From: Enterococcus sp. DIV0212c
GTDB taxonomy: Bacteria; Bacillota; Bacilli; Lactobacillales; Enterococcaceae
Length of the DNA: 64,000 nucleotides
Reading direction: 5' to 3'
Assembly (NCBI RefSeq): GCF_017377505.1
Contig: NZ_JAFREN010000033.1
Coordinates: forward strand, 25,048 to 89,047
The stretch's first letter is position 1, and each line of letters opens with the position of its first letter. Positions 52,796 to 61,595 of the stretch are shown here, piece by piece. The notes under the pieces were generated by a model. It ran no database searches. It was not told the origin of the DNA and saw only the letters and a list, made by a program, of their open reading frames with translations. The position numbers were made by a program, and so were the translations under genes.

Positions 52796-54649
52796 TTGAG
52801 AACTGTAAAAAGAAGTCCGGCACAAAAAACTGGAGAAACAGCAGAGTCTTTATTGGAATCGCGGTTGTCAAAATATGGATCTGTTAATAAGTATCAAAAA
52901 GATTTTGGTATAGATTTTGCTTGCTCTATCACTTTGGATAATGAACATACTGGGGAAGAATTTTTAGCACAATGCAAGGGTACAGAAAAAATTTCAGAAA
53001 GTAGTGCGTATGTAACATTACAGCTTTCTTGTGCAACAGTTCGTCTATGGTTCAAAAAAAGATATCTGACTTTTTTATTTTATGTAGATATGGATAAAGA
53101 GGATGTATATTGGATTGACCCTTTTCCTCAACTATATGAAAAAATAAGAAAAATATCTGATAATCAAGAGAAAATTTCAATTAAAATTCCAAAGGATAAC
53201 TTATTAGATAAAAAAAGTCAAATCTTACCTAATTCTTTTATCGATAGTATGCATAACTTCGATAAAAAATTATTTGACGGGACGCTTGTTGAAGTTAATA
53301 GGGATTTAGACATGTTTTCAAAAAAAGATTATTTTCATGATGATCTTTTAATTGAAGACAACGAACAAACTATTGTGATAAAAAATCAAAATGTAAAACT
53401 AATCGGTTACTATGCAGATGCTAAATCTTATAATTCTTCTGGAAGTTGTTTGGTTCAAATTATCCGACATGTTAAAAAAGCTGAAAATGACCTAACATTT
53501 TCGCATGAACAAATTCTCGATTTATTTTATTTTGGAAAAGGAACAAATATTCAACATTATATGAGACGCTTTATAAAAGGCTATTTAAAAGAATACGGAC
53601 AGTATTTTGTTGACTTAGGTAATAGTCGAATCTATCTATACCCTAATGAGGTTGAAGAGTTATGTCAGGTCATAGATATATTTATAACAAAATATGTTTC
53701 GAGATTAACTCAATTTATGAAAAAAATAGGGAATACTGGATTCGAACCATACAAAAAAGAATTTACAAATATTAAATTACTACAAATTAATGTAGATTTA
53801 TGGCATCTCATAACTAATTATGTAAGTATACATCAAGCTAGTAACGGCACCTACGAAGATGGATATATGTACACTGTTCTTGGTAATCGAAATCAAATTG
53901 GATTAAATGATATACACGGAAAGCAAGTATTTAATATAACTGGATATTTTGTTCAATCTTCCTATAATTCCAAAGAAATTGTTGTTGATGTTGTATGGGA
54001 ATATATGGATAGTTCCGGATATTATAATATATCAAATAATTCATTCAGCGTTGAAGAAACATATTTGTTTTTTGTTGATAAACTAATGAGAAAATTCTTA
54101 GTGAAGAGTTCTATTGTTACCTCAAAAAAATGGATAGGCTCTATAAAAAAAGAAATCACTGAGACTATGTCAAAAGAAGAGGTTGAAAAATATTATCTTA
54201 AAACCAATTACAAATTAGATATCAATTCTATTAAATTTCACCGTGAATTAGGAAATATTTATTATCAATTAATCCAATTTTTAAAAGAAAAAAAATACTA
54301 CTATATTGACATAGAGATACTAGTCTTACATTGCGAATATTTCAATAAATGTATTCAATCTACTTTGATTAACTATAGCAATTACACACAAGATTGGTTT
54401 GAACGAGAAAAAGAAGATATAGATACAATTTTTGAAGAAATTCGAATAAAAGAGAGTGAAAAATTACCAATTGAAGGATTTCTCTATGCGAGTATCTTCA
54501 AATTTTTAGAGTCTATAATTTATGAGTTTAAAGATTCTTTTAATGACAACAATCTATACTTTAAATCTCTAATACAAGATTTATCAAACTTAGTTGTTGA
54601 GTACAATGAACAACAATTTGTAAAACTATTACTTGGGAAAAAATATTGA
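52796..54649 (+). CDS. DUF4365 (PD-(D/E)XK-like) cargo protein
   Basis: 617 aa from TTG 52796, with AAAAGGAAGTGA upstream. The N-terminal about 150 residues are DUF4365: GETAESLLESRLSKYG, FGIDFACSIT and EEFLAQCKGT give the D...E-x-Q-x-K pattern of a PD-(D/E)XK-like nuclease fold. The remaining about 460 residues are unfamiliar, Tyr/Lys-rich and low in GC. DUF4365 is common in defence loci. The gene sits between ardA and orf17, neighbours in Tn916, with its own promoter and terminator, so it is an inserted cargo unit. Confidence 0.78.
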   Translation: MRTVKRSPAQKTGETAESLLESRLSKYGSVNKYQKDFGIDFACSITLDNEHTGEEFLAQCKGTEKISESSAYVTLQLSCATVRLWFKKRYLTFLFYVDMDKEDVYWIDPFPQLYEKIRKISDNQEKISIKIPKDNLLDKKSQILPNSFIDSMHNFDKKLFDGTLVEVNRDLDMFSKKDYFHDDLLIEDNEQTIVIKNQNVKLIGYYADAKSYNSSGSCLVQIIRHVKKAENDLTFSHEQILDLFYFGKGTNIQHYMRRFIKGYLKEYGQYFVDLGNSRIYLYPNEVEELCQVIDIFITKYVSRLTQFMKKIGNTGFEPYKKEFTNIKLLQINVDLWHLITNYVSIHQASNGTYEDGYMYTVLGNRNQIGLNDIHGKQVFNITGYFVQSSYNSKEIVVDVVWEYMDSSGYYNISNNSFSVEETYLFFVDKLMRKFLVKSSIVTSKKWIGSIKKEITETMSKEEVEKYYLKTNYKLDINSIKFHRELGNIYYQLIQFLKEKKYYYIDIEILVLHCEYFNKCIQSTLINYSNYTQDWFEREKEDIDTIFEEIRIKESEKLPIEGFLYASIFKFLESIIYEFKDSFNDNNLYFKSLIQDLSNLVVEYNEQQFVKLLLGKKY

Positions 54650-54652
54650 AAT

Positions 54653-54690
54653 ATAGGACTTGGAAACCACTCCAAGTCCTATATTTATTG
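54653..54690 (+). terminator. Terminator of the DUF4365 gene
   Basis: ATAGGACTTGGA and TCCAAGTCCTAT form a perfect 12-bp stem followed by ATTTATT, right after the stop. Confidence 0.8.
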
Positions 54691-54703
54691 AAAGGATCTT
54701 CCT

Positions 54704-55096
54704 ATGAAAAAAATAAAAAGTTACACTAGTATCTGGTCGGTTGAAAAAGTCATCTACGCTATTAATGACTTACAACTCCCATTCCCTATTACATTTACAC
54801 AAATGACATGGTTCGTGGTATCCATTCTTTTTGTCATTCTATTTAGTCATATCCCACCTTTATCATTTATTGAAGGGGCGTTTCTAAAATATCTTGGCTT
54901 ACCCGTCGCCATTACTTGGTTTATGAGTCAAAAAACATTTGATGGAAAGAAACCGTATGGATTTTTAAAATCCATCCTCTCCTATTTTTTACGCTCTAAA
55001 CTAACGTGTGCCTACAAGCCTATAAAATTAAACACTCAAAAACTAAATGAATCCATTACAATTGTAAGGAGTGAACTTTATGAAGTATCCGATTAA
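54704..55096 (+). CDS. orf17: TcpE-family membrane protein (Orf17)
   Basis: A 130-aa protein with two membrane helices (about residues 38-55 and 60-78) and the TcpE/Orf17 features (MTWF, KTFDGKKPYGFLKS). TcpE-type proteins are membrane parts of the transfer complex in Tn916-like elements. It overlaps the start of orf16. Confidence 0.9.
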   Translation: MKKIKSYTSIWSVEKVIYAINDLQLPFPITFTQMTWFVVSILFVILFSHIPPLSFIEGAFLKYLGLPVAITWFMSQKTFDGKKPYGFLKSILSYFLRSKLTCAYKPIKLNTQKLNESITIVRSELYEVSD

Positions 55097-57530
55097 ATAT
55101 ATTGAAAATAACCTGGTATTCAATCATAATGGTGAATGCTTTGCCTACTATGAATTGGTACCTTATAACTACAGTTTTCTTAGTCCAGAAGAAAAGTTTC
55201 AAGTACATGATAGCTTTCGTCAATTGATTGCTCAAAATCGAGATGGAAAAATTCATGCCCTGCAACTTAGTACCGAATCTAGTATTCAAGCCACACAAGA
55301 ACGATCTAAAAATGAAATCACTGGTAAATTAAAAGAAGTCGCAACTAAAAAAATAGATGAACAAACTGAAGCGTTAGTTGAAATGATTGGAGACAATCAA
55401 GTTGACTATCGCTTTTTTATTGGCTTTAAATTATCTCTAAATGATCAAGAAGTGACAATTAAGAATGTATCCAACGAGTTTTGGATTTCTTTACAAGACT
55501 TTTTTCATGATGTAAATCATAAACTTATGGGAGACTTTGTTTCTATGAGTAATGATGAAATTGATCGTTTTTCAAAAATGGAGCACCTTCTTGAAAATAA
55601 AATTTCAAAACGTTTTAAGATTCGTCGCGTATCTAAAGATGATTTTGGCTATATCATTGAACACATTTATGGACAAACAGGAACCCCCTATGAAGAATAC
55701 TCTTATCACCTACCAACTAAAAAACTAAAGAAAGAAACCTTGGTAAAGCGGTATGACCTTTTAAAACCGACCCGTTGCTTGATCGAAGAAAATCAGCGTT
55801 ATTTGAAAATTGAAAACGAAGATGAGACAACCTACGCTGCTTATTTTACAATCAATTCTGTTATTGGTGAATTAGGTTTTCCAAATAGCGAAATCTTTTA
55901 TTACCAGCAACAACAATTCTCCTTCCCTATTGATACTTCTATGAACGTAGAAATTGTGACTAACAAAAAAGCCCTCTCTACCGTTAGAAATAAAAAGAAA
56001 GAACTTAAAGATTTAGACAATCATGCCTTTGAAAGTAATAATGAGACGAGCTCAAATGTCGTCGATGCATTGGATTCTGTAGATGAACTTGAAAGTACCT
56101 TAGATCAAACAAAAGAGTCCATGTACAAGTTAAGCTATGTTGTCCGTGTCTCTGCAAACAATCCTGACGAATTAAAACGTCGCTGCAATGAGGTCAAAGA
56201 TTTCTATGATGATTTTAGTATCAAATTGGTTCGTCCTTTTGGCGATATGCTTGGGTTACATGGTGAATTTATTCCTGCTTCCAAACGATATATAAATGAC
56301 TATATCCAATATGTTACCTCTGATTTTCTTGCTGGATTAGGTTTTGGTGCGACTCAAATGCTAGGAGAAACAGAAGGTATCTATGTAGGATATAACTTAG
56401 ATACAGGAAGGAATGTGTATCTAAAGCCAAGTCTAGCTAGTCAAGGTGTGAAAGGTTCTATTACCAATGCCTTGGCTTCTGCATTCATTGGTTCTCTTGG
56501 TGGTGGTAAATCCTTTAGTAATAATATGCTTGTTTATTATGCTGTTTTGTTTGGTGGACAAGCTGTCATTGTTGATCCTAAAGCAGAACGAGGAAACTGG
56601 AAAGAAACGTTACCAGATATTGCACATGAGATTAATATTGTGAACCTGACAAGCGAAGAGACCAATAAAGGATTACTTGATCCTTATGTCATTTTAAAAC
56701 GCCCTAAAGATAGTGAAAGCTTAGCGATTGATATTTTGACGTTCTTAACAGGAATATCCAGTCGGGATGGTGAAAAATTCCCTGTCTTACGAAAAGCGAT
56801 TCGTCGTGTTACCAAAAGTAAAACGCGTGGTCTCTTACTTGTTCTAGATGAACTACGAAAAGAAAATACGGTTATCAGTAACCATATAGCCGATCATATT
56901 GAATCTTTTACCGACTACGATTTTGCCCACTTACTGTTTAGTGACGGAACTGTTGAACAGTCTATTAGTTTAGATAAGCAGTTGAATATCATTCAAGTTG
57001 CGGATTTAGTTCTTCCAGATGCTGAAACAGGTTTTGAAGAATATACGACAATGGAATTACTAAGTGTTGCCATGCTAATTGTTATTAGCACCTTTGCTTT
57101 AGATTTCATTCATTCTGACCGTTCTATCTTTAAAATTGTTGACCTAGATGAAGCATGGAGTTTTCTTCAAGTAGCACAAGGAAAGACCCTTTCAATGAAG
57201 CTAGTCCGTGCTGGACGAGCCATGAATGCAGGGGTCTATTTTGTTACACAAAATGCGGATGACTTACTGGATGAAAAATTAAAAAATAATCTCGGTTTAA
57301 AATTTGCTTTTCGTTCTACAGATATTAATGAAATTAAAAAGACACTGGAATTCTTTGGTATTGATAAAGAAGATGAAGGCAATCAAAAAAGATTAAGAGA
57401 TTTAGAAAATGGTCAATGTCTCCTTTCAGATTTATATGGTCGTGTAGGTGTCATTCAATTCCACCCGATTTTTGAAGAATTGCTTCATGCTTTTGATACA
57501 AGACCACCTGTGAGAAAAGAGGTGTCCTAA
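55080..57530 (+). CDS. orf16: VirB4-like conjugation ATPase (Orf16/TcpF)
   Basis: About 816 aa from ATG 55080, chosen because AAGGAG is at good spacing; a GTG at 55071 would be inside that site. Walker A is SLGGGKSFSN and Walker B IVDLDEAWSF. This is the main energising ATPase of the transfer channel. It overlaps orf15 by one base (TAATG). Confidence 0.93.
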   Translation: MKYPIKYIENNLVFNHNGECFAYYELVPYNYSFLSPEEKFQVHDSFRQLIAQNRDGKIHALQLSTESSIQATQERSKNEITGKLKEVATKKIDEQTEALVEMIGDNQVDYRFFIGFKLSLNDQEVTIKNVSNEFWISLQDFFHDVNHKLMGDFVSMSNDEIDRFSKMEHLLENKISKRFKIRRVSKDDFGYIIEHIYGQTGTPYEEYSYHLPTKKLKKETLVKRYDLLKPTRCLIEENQRYLKIENEDETTYAAYFTINSVIGELGFPNSEIFYYQQQQFSFPIDTSMNVEIVTNKKALSTVRNKKKELKDLDNHAFESNNETSSNVVDALDSVDELESTLDQTKESMYKLSYVVRVSANNPDELKRRCNEVKDFYDDFSIKLVRPFGDMLGLHGEFIPASKRYINDYIQYVTSDFLAGLGFGATQMLGETEGIYVGYNLDTGRNVYLKPSLASQGVKGSITNALASAFIGSLGGGKSFSNNMLVYYAVLFGGQAVIVDPKAERGNWKETLPDIAHEINIVNLTSEETNKGLLDPYVILKRPKDSESLAIDILTFLTGISSRDGEKFPVLRKAIRRVTKSKTRGLLLVLDELRKENTVISNHIADHIESFTDYDFAHLLFSDGTVEQSISLDKQLNIIQVADLVLPDAETGFEEYTTMELLSVAMLIVISTFALDFIHSDRSIFKIVDLDEAWSFLQVAQGKTLSMKLVRAGRAMNAGVYFVTQNADDLLDEKLKNNLGLKFAFRSTDINEIKKTLEFFGIDKEDEGNQKRLRDLENGQCLLSDLYGRVGVIQFHPIFEELLHAFDTRPPVRKEVS

Positions 57531-59563
57531 TGAAACCCAAATGGCCTTTAAAGAAAATTATCTTATCTTTACTTCTACTGGTTGGGATTATTTTACTTTC
57601 GCTAATTTTGCTAGGAACCTTTGTCGAAGCTTCTGGGTTAGTAGACGATACCATTAATTCTAGTAATGTTTATTCAAAATACCCGCTTGATAATTATCAA
57701 CTAGATTTTTATGTCGATAATTCATGGGGCTGGTTGCCTTGGAACTGGGGCGATGGGATTGGGAAACAAGTAACATATGGACTTTATGCCATCACCAATT
57801 TTATTTGGACCATTTCTCTTTATCTTTCAAATGCGACGGGTTACTTGATTCAAGAAGCGTACAAGTTAGACTTCATTTCTCAAACAACAGATGCAATTGG
57901 TCAAAACATGCAAACTATTGCAGGGATTACGAAACATGGCTTTTCTAGTTCTGGATTCTATGTGGGCTTTCTATTGATTCTCGTTTTAGTTTTGGGTATC
58001 TATGTTGCTTATACAGGATTATTGAAACGTGAGACCACTAAAGCTGTTCAAGCCGTTATCAACTTTTTCGTAGTCTTTATTTTATCTGCTTCTTTTATTG
58101 CTTATGCACCTGATTACATTCAAAAGATTAATGAATTCTCTACCGATGTAAGCAAAGCAAGCTTAGATATTGGCACAAAGATTATTTTGCCTAATTCTGA
58201 TTCTAAAGGGAAAGACAGTGTTGATTTAATAAGAGATAGCTTATTTTCTATCCAAGTACAACAGCCATGGCTTCTTTTACAATACGATGATTCCGATATT
58301 GAATCGCTAGGAGAATCTCGTGTTGAGAAACTTCTTTCCGTTAGTCCAACACTTAATGACGGAAAAGATAGAGAAACGACTGTTAAAGATGAGATTGAGA
58401 ATAAGAAAAACAACAATTTGAGTATCACCAAAGCCATTAATCGACTGGGAACTGTCTTCTTCTTGTTTTTCTTTAATATCGGTATTTCCATTTTTATCTT
58501 TTTACTCACAGGGATTATGATCTTTTCTCAAGTCCTCTTTATTGTCTATGCTATGTTTTTACCAATTAGTTTTCTGCTAAGTATGATTCCTAGTTTTCAA
58601 AGTACCAGTAAAAGGGCTGTTATGAAGCTATTTAATGTCATCATGACCCGAGCTGGTATTACATTGATTATTACCGTTGCCTTTAGCATTTCTACGATGT
58701 TGTATTCATTGTCCGCAAGTTCGCCCTTTTTCATGACTGCCTTCTTACAGATTGTAACGTTCGCTGGTATCTATTTAAAATTAGGTGACTTAATGAGTCT
58801 ATTTGCATTGCAAAGCAATGATTCTCAAGGTGTTGGAAAACAAATTTTTCGTAAACCTAAACACTTGGTTAATCGCCAAACAAGAAAAATCCAACGGCAA
58901 CTCAGCAAAAGTCTTACTTCAGAAAGTTCGCCTTCTAAAAAGAAAGCAGCAGCTAATAGTAAATCTGTTCCTCAAACTCACGACAGACAAAATAATGTTC
59001 CTTCAACTACTATATCGAAGAATCCATTATCAGAACGACTTGGGAAAACAACAGGCAATGTGTTAGATATCAAACAACGAGCAAGTGATAAAACCAAACT
59101 GTTAAAAGAGCAAACAAAAGATTTACCGACACAAGCGAAATATGCAGTTCATAAAAAGAAAGTCAACTTAAAAGAAGGCATTCAAAACTTTTCTGATACA
59201 ACTAAAAATACACCACAAACAAATCAAGCCGAACGACTGAAAAAACAACGTCAGCATAGACAAACAATCGCTCAAAAAAGATTGGAAATGGAACAAGCGA
59301 AAAACAATCGTAAAACTAGTTCACCTAAAACTCAAAATAAAACAAATTCAAAAACGCCAAATCATCAACGCCCGCTTACAAAAGACACTATTAAGCCCTA
59401 TCCAAAATCAGAAAAAGTGACTGTATCAACTACACCAATCATCCGTGAAAATAAACCAGTTAATAATAAGAATCCTCACCCTAAACAATCAAAAGAAAAT
59501 CAAGCTCCGAGGAACACGACACAGAAAAGAAAGCAACCAAACAAACGAGGTTCTAAAAAATGA
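57530..59563 (+). CDS. orf15: VirB6-like channel protein (Orf15)
   Basis: The 677-aa protein has an N-terminal helix, about seven more membrane helices between residues 80 and 430, and a 230-residue basic, Lys/Gln/Asn/Pro-rich C-terminal tail. This is the layout of Tn916 Orf15/TcpH-type channel proteins. It overlaps both neighbours. Confidence 0.9.
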   Translation: MKPKWPLKKIILSLLLLVGIILLSLILLGTFVEASGLVDDTINSSNVYSKYPLDNYQLDFYVDNSWGWLPWNWGDGIGKQVTYGLYAITNFIWTISLYLSNATGYLIQEAYKLDFISQTTDAIGQNMQTIAGITKHGFSSSGFYVGFLLILVLVLGIYVAYTGLLKRETTKAVQAVINFFVVFILSASFIAYAPDYIQKINEFSTDVSKASLDIGTKIILPNSDSKGKDSVDLIRDSLFSIQVQQPWLLLQYDDSDIESLGESRVEKLLSVSPTLNDGKDRETTVKDEIENKKNNNLSITKAINRLGTVFFLFFFNIGISIFIFLLTGIMIFSQVLFIVYAMFLPISFLLSMIPSFQSTSKRAVMKLFNVIMTRAGITLIITVAFSISTMLYSLSASSPFFMTAFLQIVTFAGIYLKLGDLMSLFALQSNDSQGVGKQIFRKPKHLVNRQTRKIQRQLSKSLTSESSPSKKKAAANSKSVPQTHDRQNNVPSTTISKNPLSERLGKTTGNVLDIKQRASDKTKLLKEQTKDLPTQAKYAVHKKKVNLKEGIQNFSDTTKNTPQTNQAERLKKQRQHRQTIAQKRLEMEQAKNNRKTSSPKTQNKTNSKTPNHQRPLTKDTIKPYPKSEKVTVSTTPIIRENKPVNNKNPHPKQSKENQAPRNTTQKRKQPNKRGSKK

Positions 59564-60570
59564 AACTCTTAAAACTAAAGTTTACACTACTGCTTGGTAG
59601 TTTATTTATAATCCTATTTGGCTTAATTTTCTGCGTCACTCTTTTTTTCTCAGATGATGACAGTAGTGGTCAAGACTCTCCTGATATAGGTGGGGTGTCT
59701 GTTTCCAAGGAAGTTCTTTCTCATAAGAATACCGTTGAGAAATACTGCAAGGAGTATGATATTTCAAACTATGTTCGCTATATTCTTGCGATTATGCAAG
59801 TAGAATCTGGTGGGAAAGGGCAAGATGTGATGCAAAGTAGTGAGTCTCTAGGACTTCCTCCAAATACCTTATCTACTGAAGAATCAATTAAACAAGGCTG
59901 TAAGTATTTTAGCGAACTTTTGAAATCTTCCAATGACTCAGGCAGCGATGTTGATTCAGTCATTCAATCCTATAATTATGGCGGTGGCTTTCTTCAATAC
60001 GTTGCTTCTCACGGAAAGAAGTATTCATATGAATTAGCAGAAAACTTCTCAAAAGAAAAATCAGGTGGGACTAAAGTGAGTTATCCGAATTCAATTGCCA
60101 TCCCTATTAATGGTGGCTGGCGATACAACTATGGCAATCAATTTTATGTGAAATTAGTTTCTCAATATCTAACAGTGACTGAATTTGATAATAAAACTGT
60201 CCAAGCAATCATGGATGAAGCGTTGAAGTACCAAGGCTATCCTTACGTATTTGGAGGTACTAGTCCTGAGACAAGTTTTGACTGTAGTGGATTAACGTTA
60301 TGGTGTTTTGGAAAAGCTGGCATAACCCTTCCCAGAATCGCTCAAGCACAGTATGACGCCACACAACATATTCCATTAACTGAAGCAAAAGCTGGGGACT
60401 TAGTTTTCTTCCACTCAACCTACGATACTTCTGATTATGTTACACATGTTGGCATCGTCGTATCTCCAACTCAAATGTATCACGCAGGAGACCCAATTGG
60501 TTATAGCGACCTTACTTCCCCCTATTGGCAACAACATTTGATTGGTGCAGGGCGAATTATTACTAAATAA
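59560..60570 (+). CDS. orf14: Lysozyme-like plus NlpC/P60 cell-wall hydrolase (Orf14)
   Basis: A 336-aa protein with one N-terminal membrane helix, a lysozyme-like domain (about residues 50-150; catalytic Glu in MQVESGGKG, and YNYGGGF) and an NlpC/P60 domain (about 215-336; Cys in FDCSGLT, His in VTHVGIV). It opens peptidoglycan for assembly of the transfer apparatus. It overlaps orf15 by ATGA. Confidence 0.93.
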   Translation: MKLLKLKFTLLLGSLFIILFGLIFCVTLFFSDDDSSGQDSPDIGGVSVSKEVLSHKNTVEKYCKEYDISNYVRYILAIMQVESGGKGQDVMQSSESLGLPPNTLSTEESIKQGCKYFSELLKSSNDSGSDVDSVIQSYNYGGGFLQYVASHGKKYSYELAENFSKEKSGGTKVSYPNSIAIPINGGWRYNYGNQFYVKLVSQYLTVTEFDNKTVQAIMDEALKYQGYPYVFGGTSPETSFDCSGLTLWCFGKAGITLPRIAQAQYDATQHIPLTEAKAGDLVFFHSTYDTSDYVTHVGIVVSPTQMYHAGDPIGYSDLTSPYWQQHLIGAGRIITK

Positions 60571-60588
60571 GAGAAAGGAATCACATTC

Positions 60589-61491
60589 ATGAAAATCAAA
60601 CTAGAGAGAAAAGAAAAAAGAAACAAAGGCAAAAAAGTTCCTACAATAAAAGTAGGAACGCACAAAAAAACGACAATGGCATTATGGATTTTACTTCTAA
60701 CAAGTATTGCTTTTGGGGTGTATAAAAACTTTACAGCCATCGATCAACATACCACTCATGAAAAAGAAGTCATTGAACAACGAGTCATTGATACAAATAA
60801 AATTGAAAGCTTCAGTCGAAACTTCATTACGGTTTTCTATTCTTGGGAACATAATCAAAAAGCATTAGATCAACGAACTGAAAAATTAAAAGATTATCTC
60901 ACAGAAGACTTACAAGTCCTAAATGCGGATATGGTGAGGACTGACATCCCTACAAATTCTACAGTTGAATCCATTCAGTTTTGGGATATTAAGCCAATCG
61001 ATAAAAAAAACTTTGAGGTTTTATTTACTGTCAACCAAGATATTACTGAACAAAAAAATAAACAAACCACTCACTCAGCCTATACTCTTACTATCCATGT
61101 AGATGATAAAGAAAATATGGTTATTATAAAAAATCCAACGATTAGTAGCATCCCTACTAAATCAAAGTACAAGCCAAAAGTTAGTGATAGTGACGGAACT
61201 GTGGATGCCAAAACTACAGAAGAAATAGATTCATTCTTAAAAACATTCTTTAAACTTTACCCTAAAGCCAATGAGAAAGAACTGTCTTACTACGTTAATA
61301 ATCAAGCTTTAAAACCTATTAATAGAGACTATCAATTTTTGGAACTAGCTTCTTCTAATTATTCATTAAAGAATGATCAAGTCATTGCACAACTGTCAGT
61401 GAAATATCTTGATCCATTAACTAAGACTATTCAAACTTCCGAATTTAATTTAGTTTTACAAAAGTTTGAAAATTGGATTATTGTGAATTAA
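60589..61491 (+). CDS. orf13: TcpC-family transfer protein (Orf13)
   Basis: A 300-aa protein with a basic N-terminus, one membrane helix (about residues 26-44) and two NTF2-like domains as in TcpC/Orf13, a VirB8-like scaffold of the channel. It is the last gene of the transfer operon and is followed by a terminator. GAGAAAGGAA precedes the ATG. Confidence 0.9.
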   Translation: MKIKLERKEKRNKGKKVPTIKVGTHKKTTMALWILLLTSIAFGVYKNFTAIDQHTTHEKEVIEQRVIDTNKIESFSRNFITVFYSWEHNQKALDQRTEKLKDYLTEDLQVLNADMVRTDIPTNSTVESIQFWDIKPIDKKNFEVLFTVNQDITEQKNKQTTHSAYTLTIHVDDKENMVIIKNPTISSIPTKSKYKPKVSDSDGTVDAKTTEEIDSFLKTFFKLYPKANEKELSYYVNNQALKPINRDYQFLELASSNYSLKNDQVIAQLSVKYLDPLTKTIQTSEFNLVLQKFENWIIVN

Positions 61492-61508
61492 CTAAATAAA
61501 TTAAACTA

Positions 61509-61552
61509 AATAAGAGAGCTGCTGGATTTACTAGCAACTCTCTTATTTTTGA
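61509..61552. terminator. Terminator of the transfer operon
   Basis: AATAAGAGAG and CTCTCTTATT, with inner GCTG/TAGC pairing, are followed by TTTT. It separates orf13 from the convergent LPxTG gene. Confidence 0.85.
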
Positions 61553-61595
61553 TAATAAAAAAACTATCTAACCCAATAATCATCATCAAACTATT

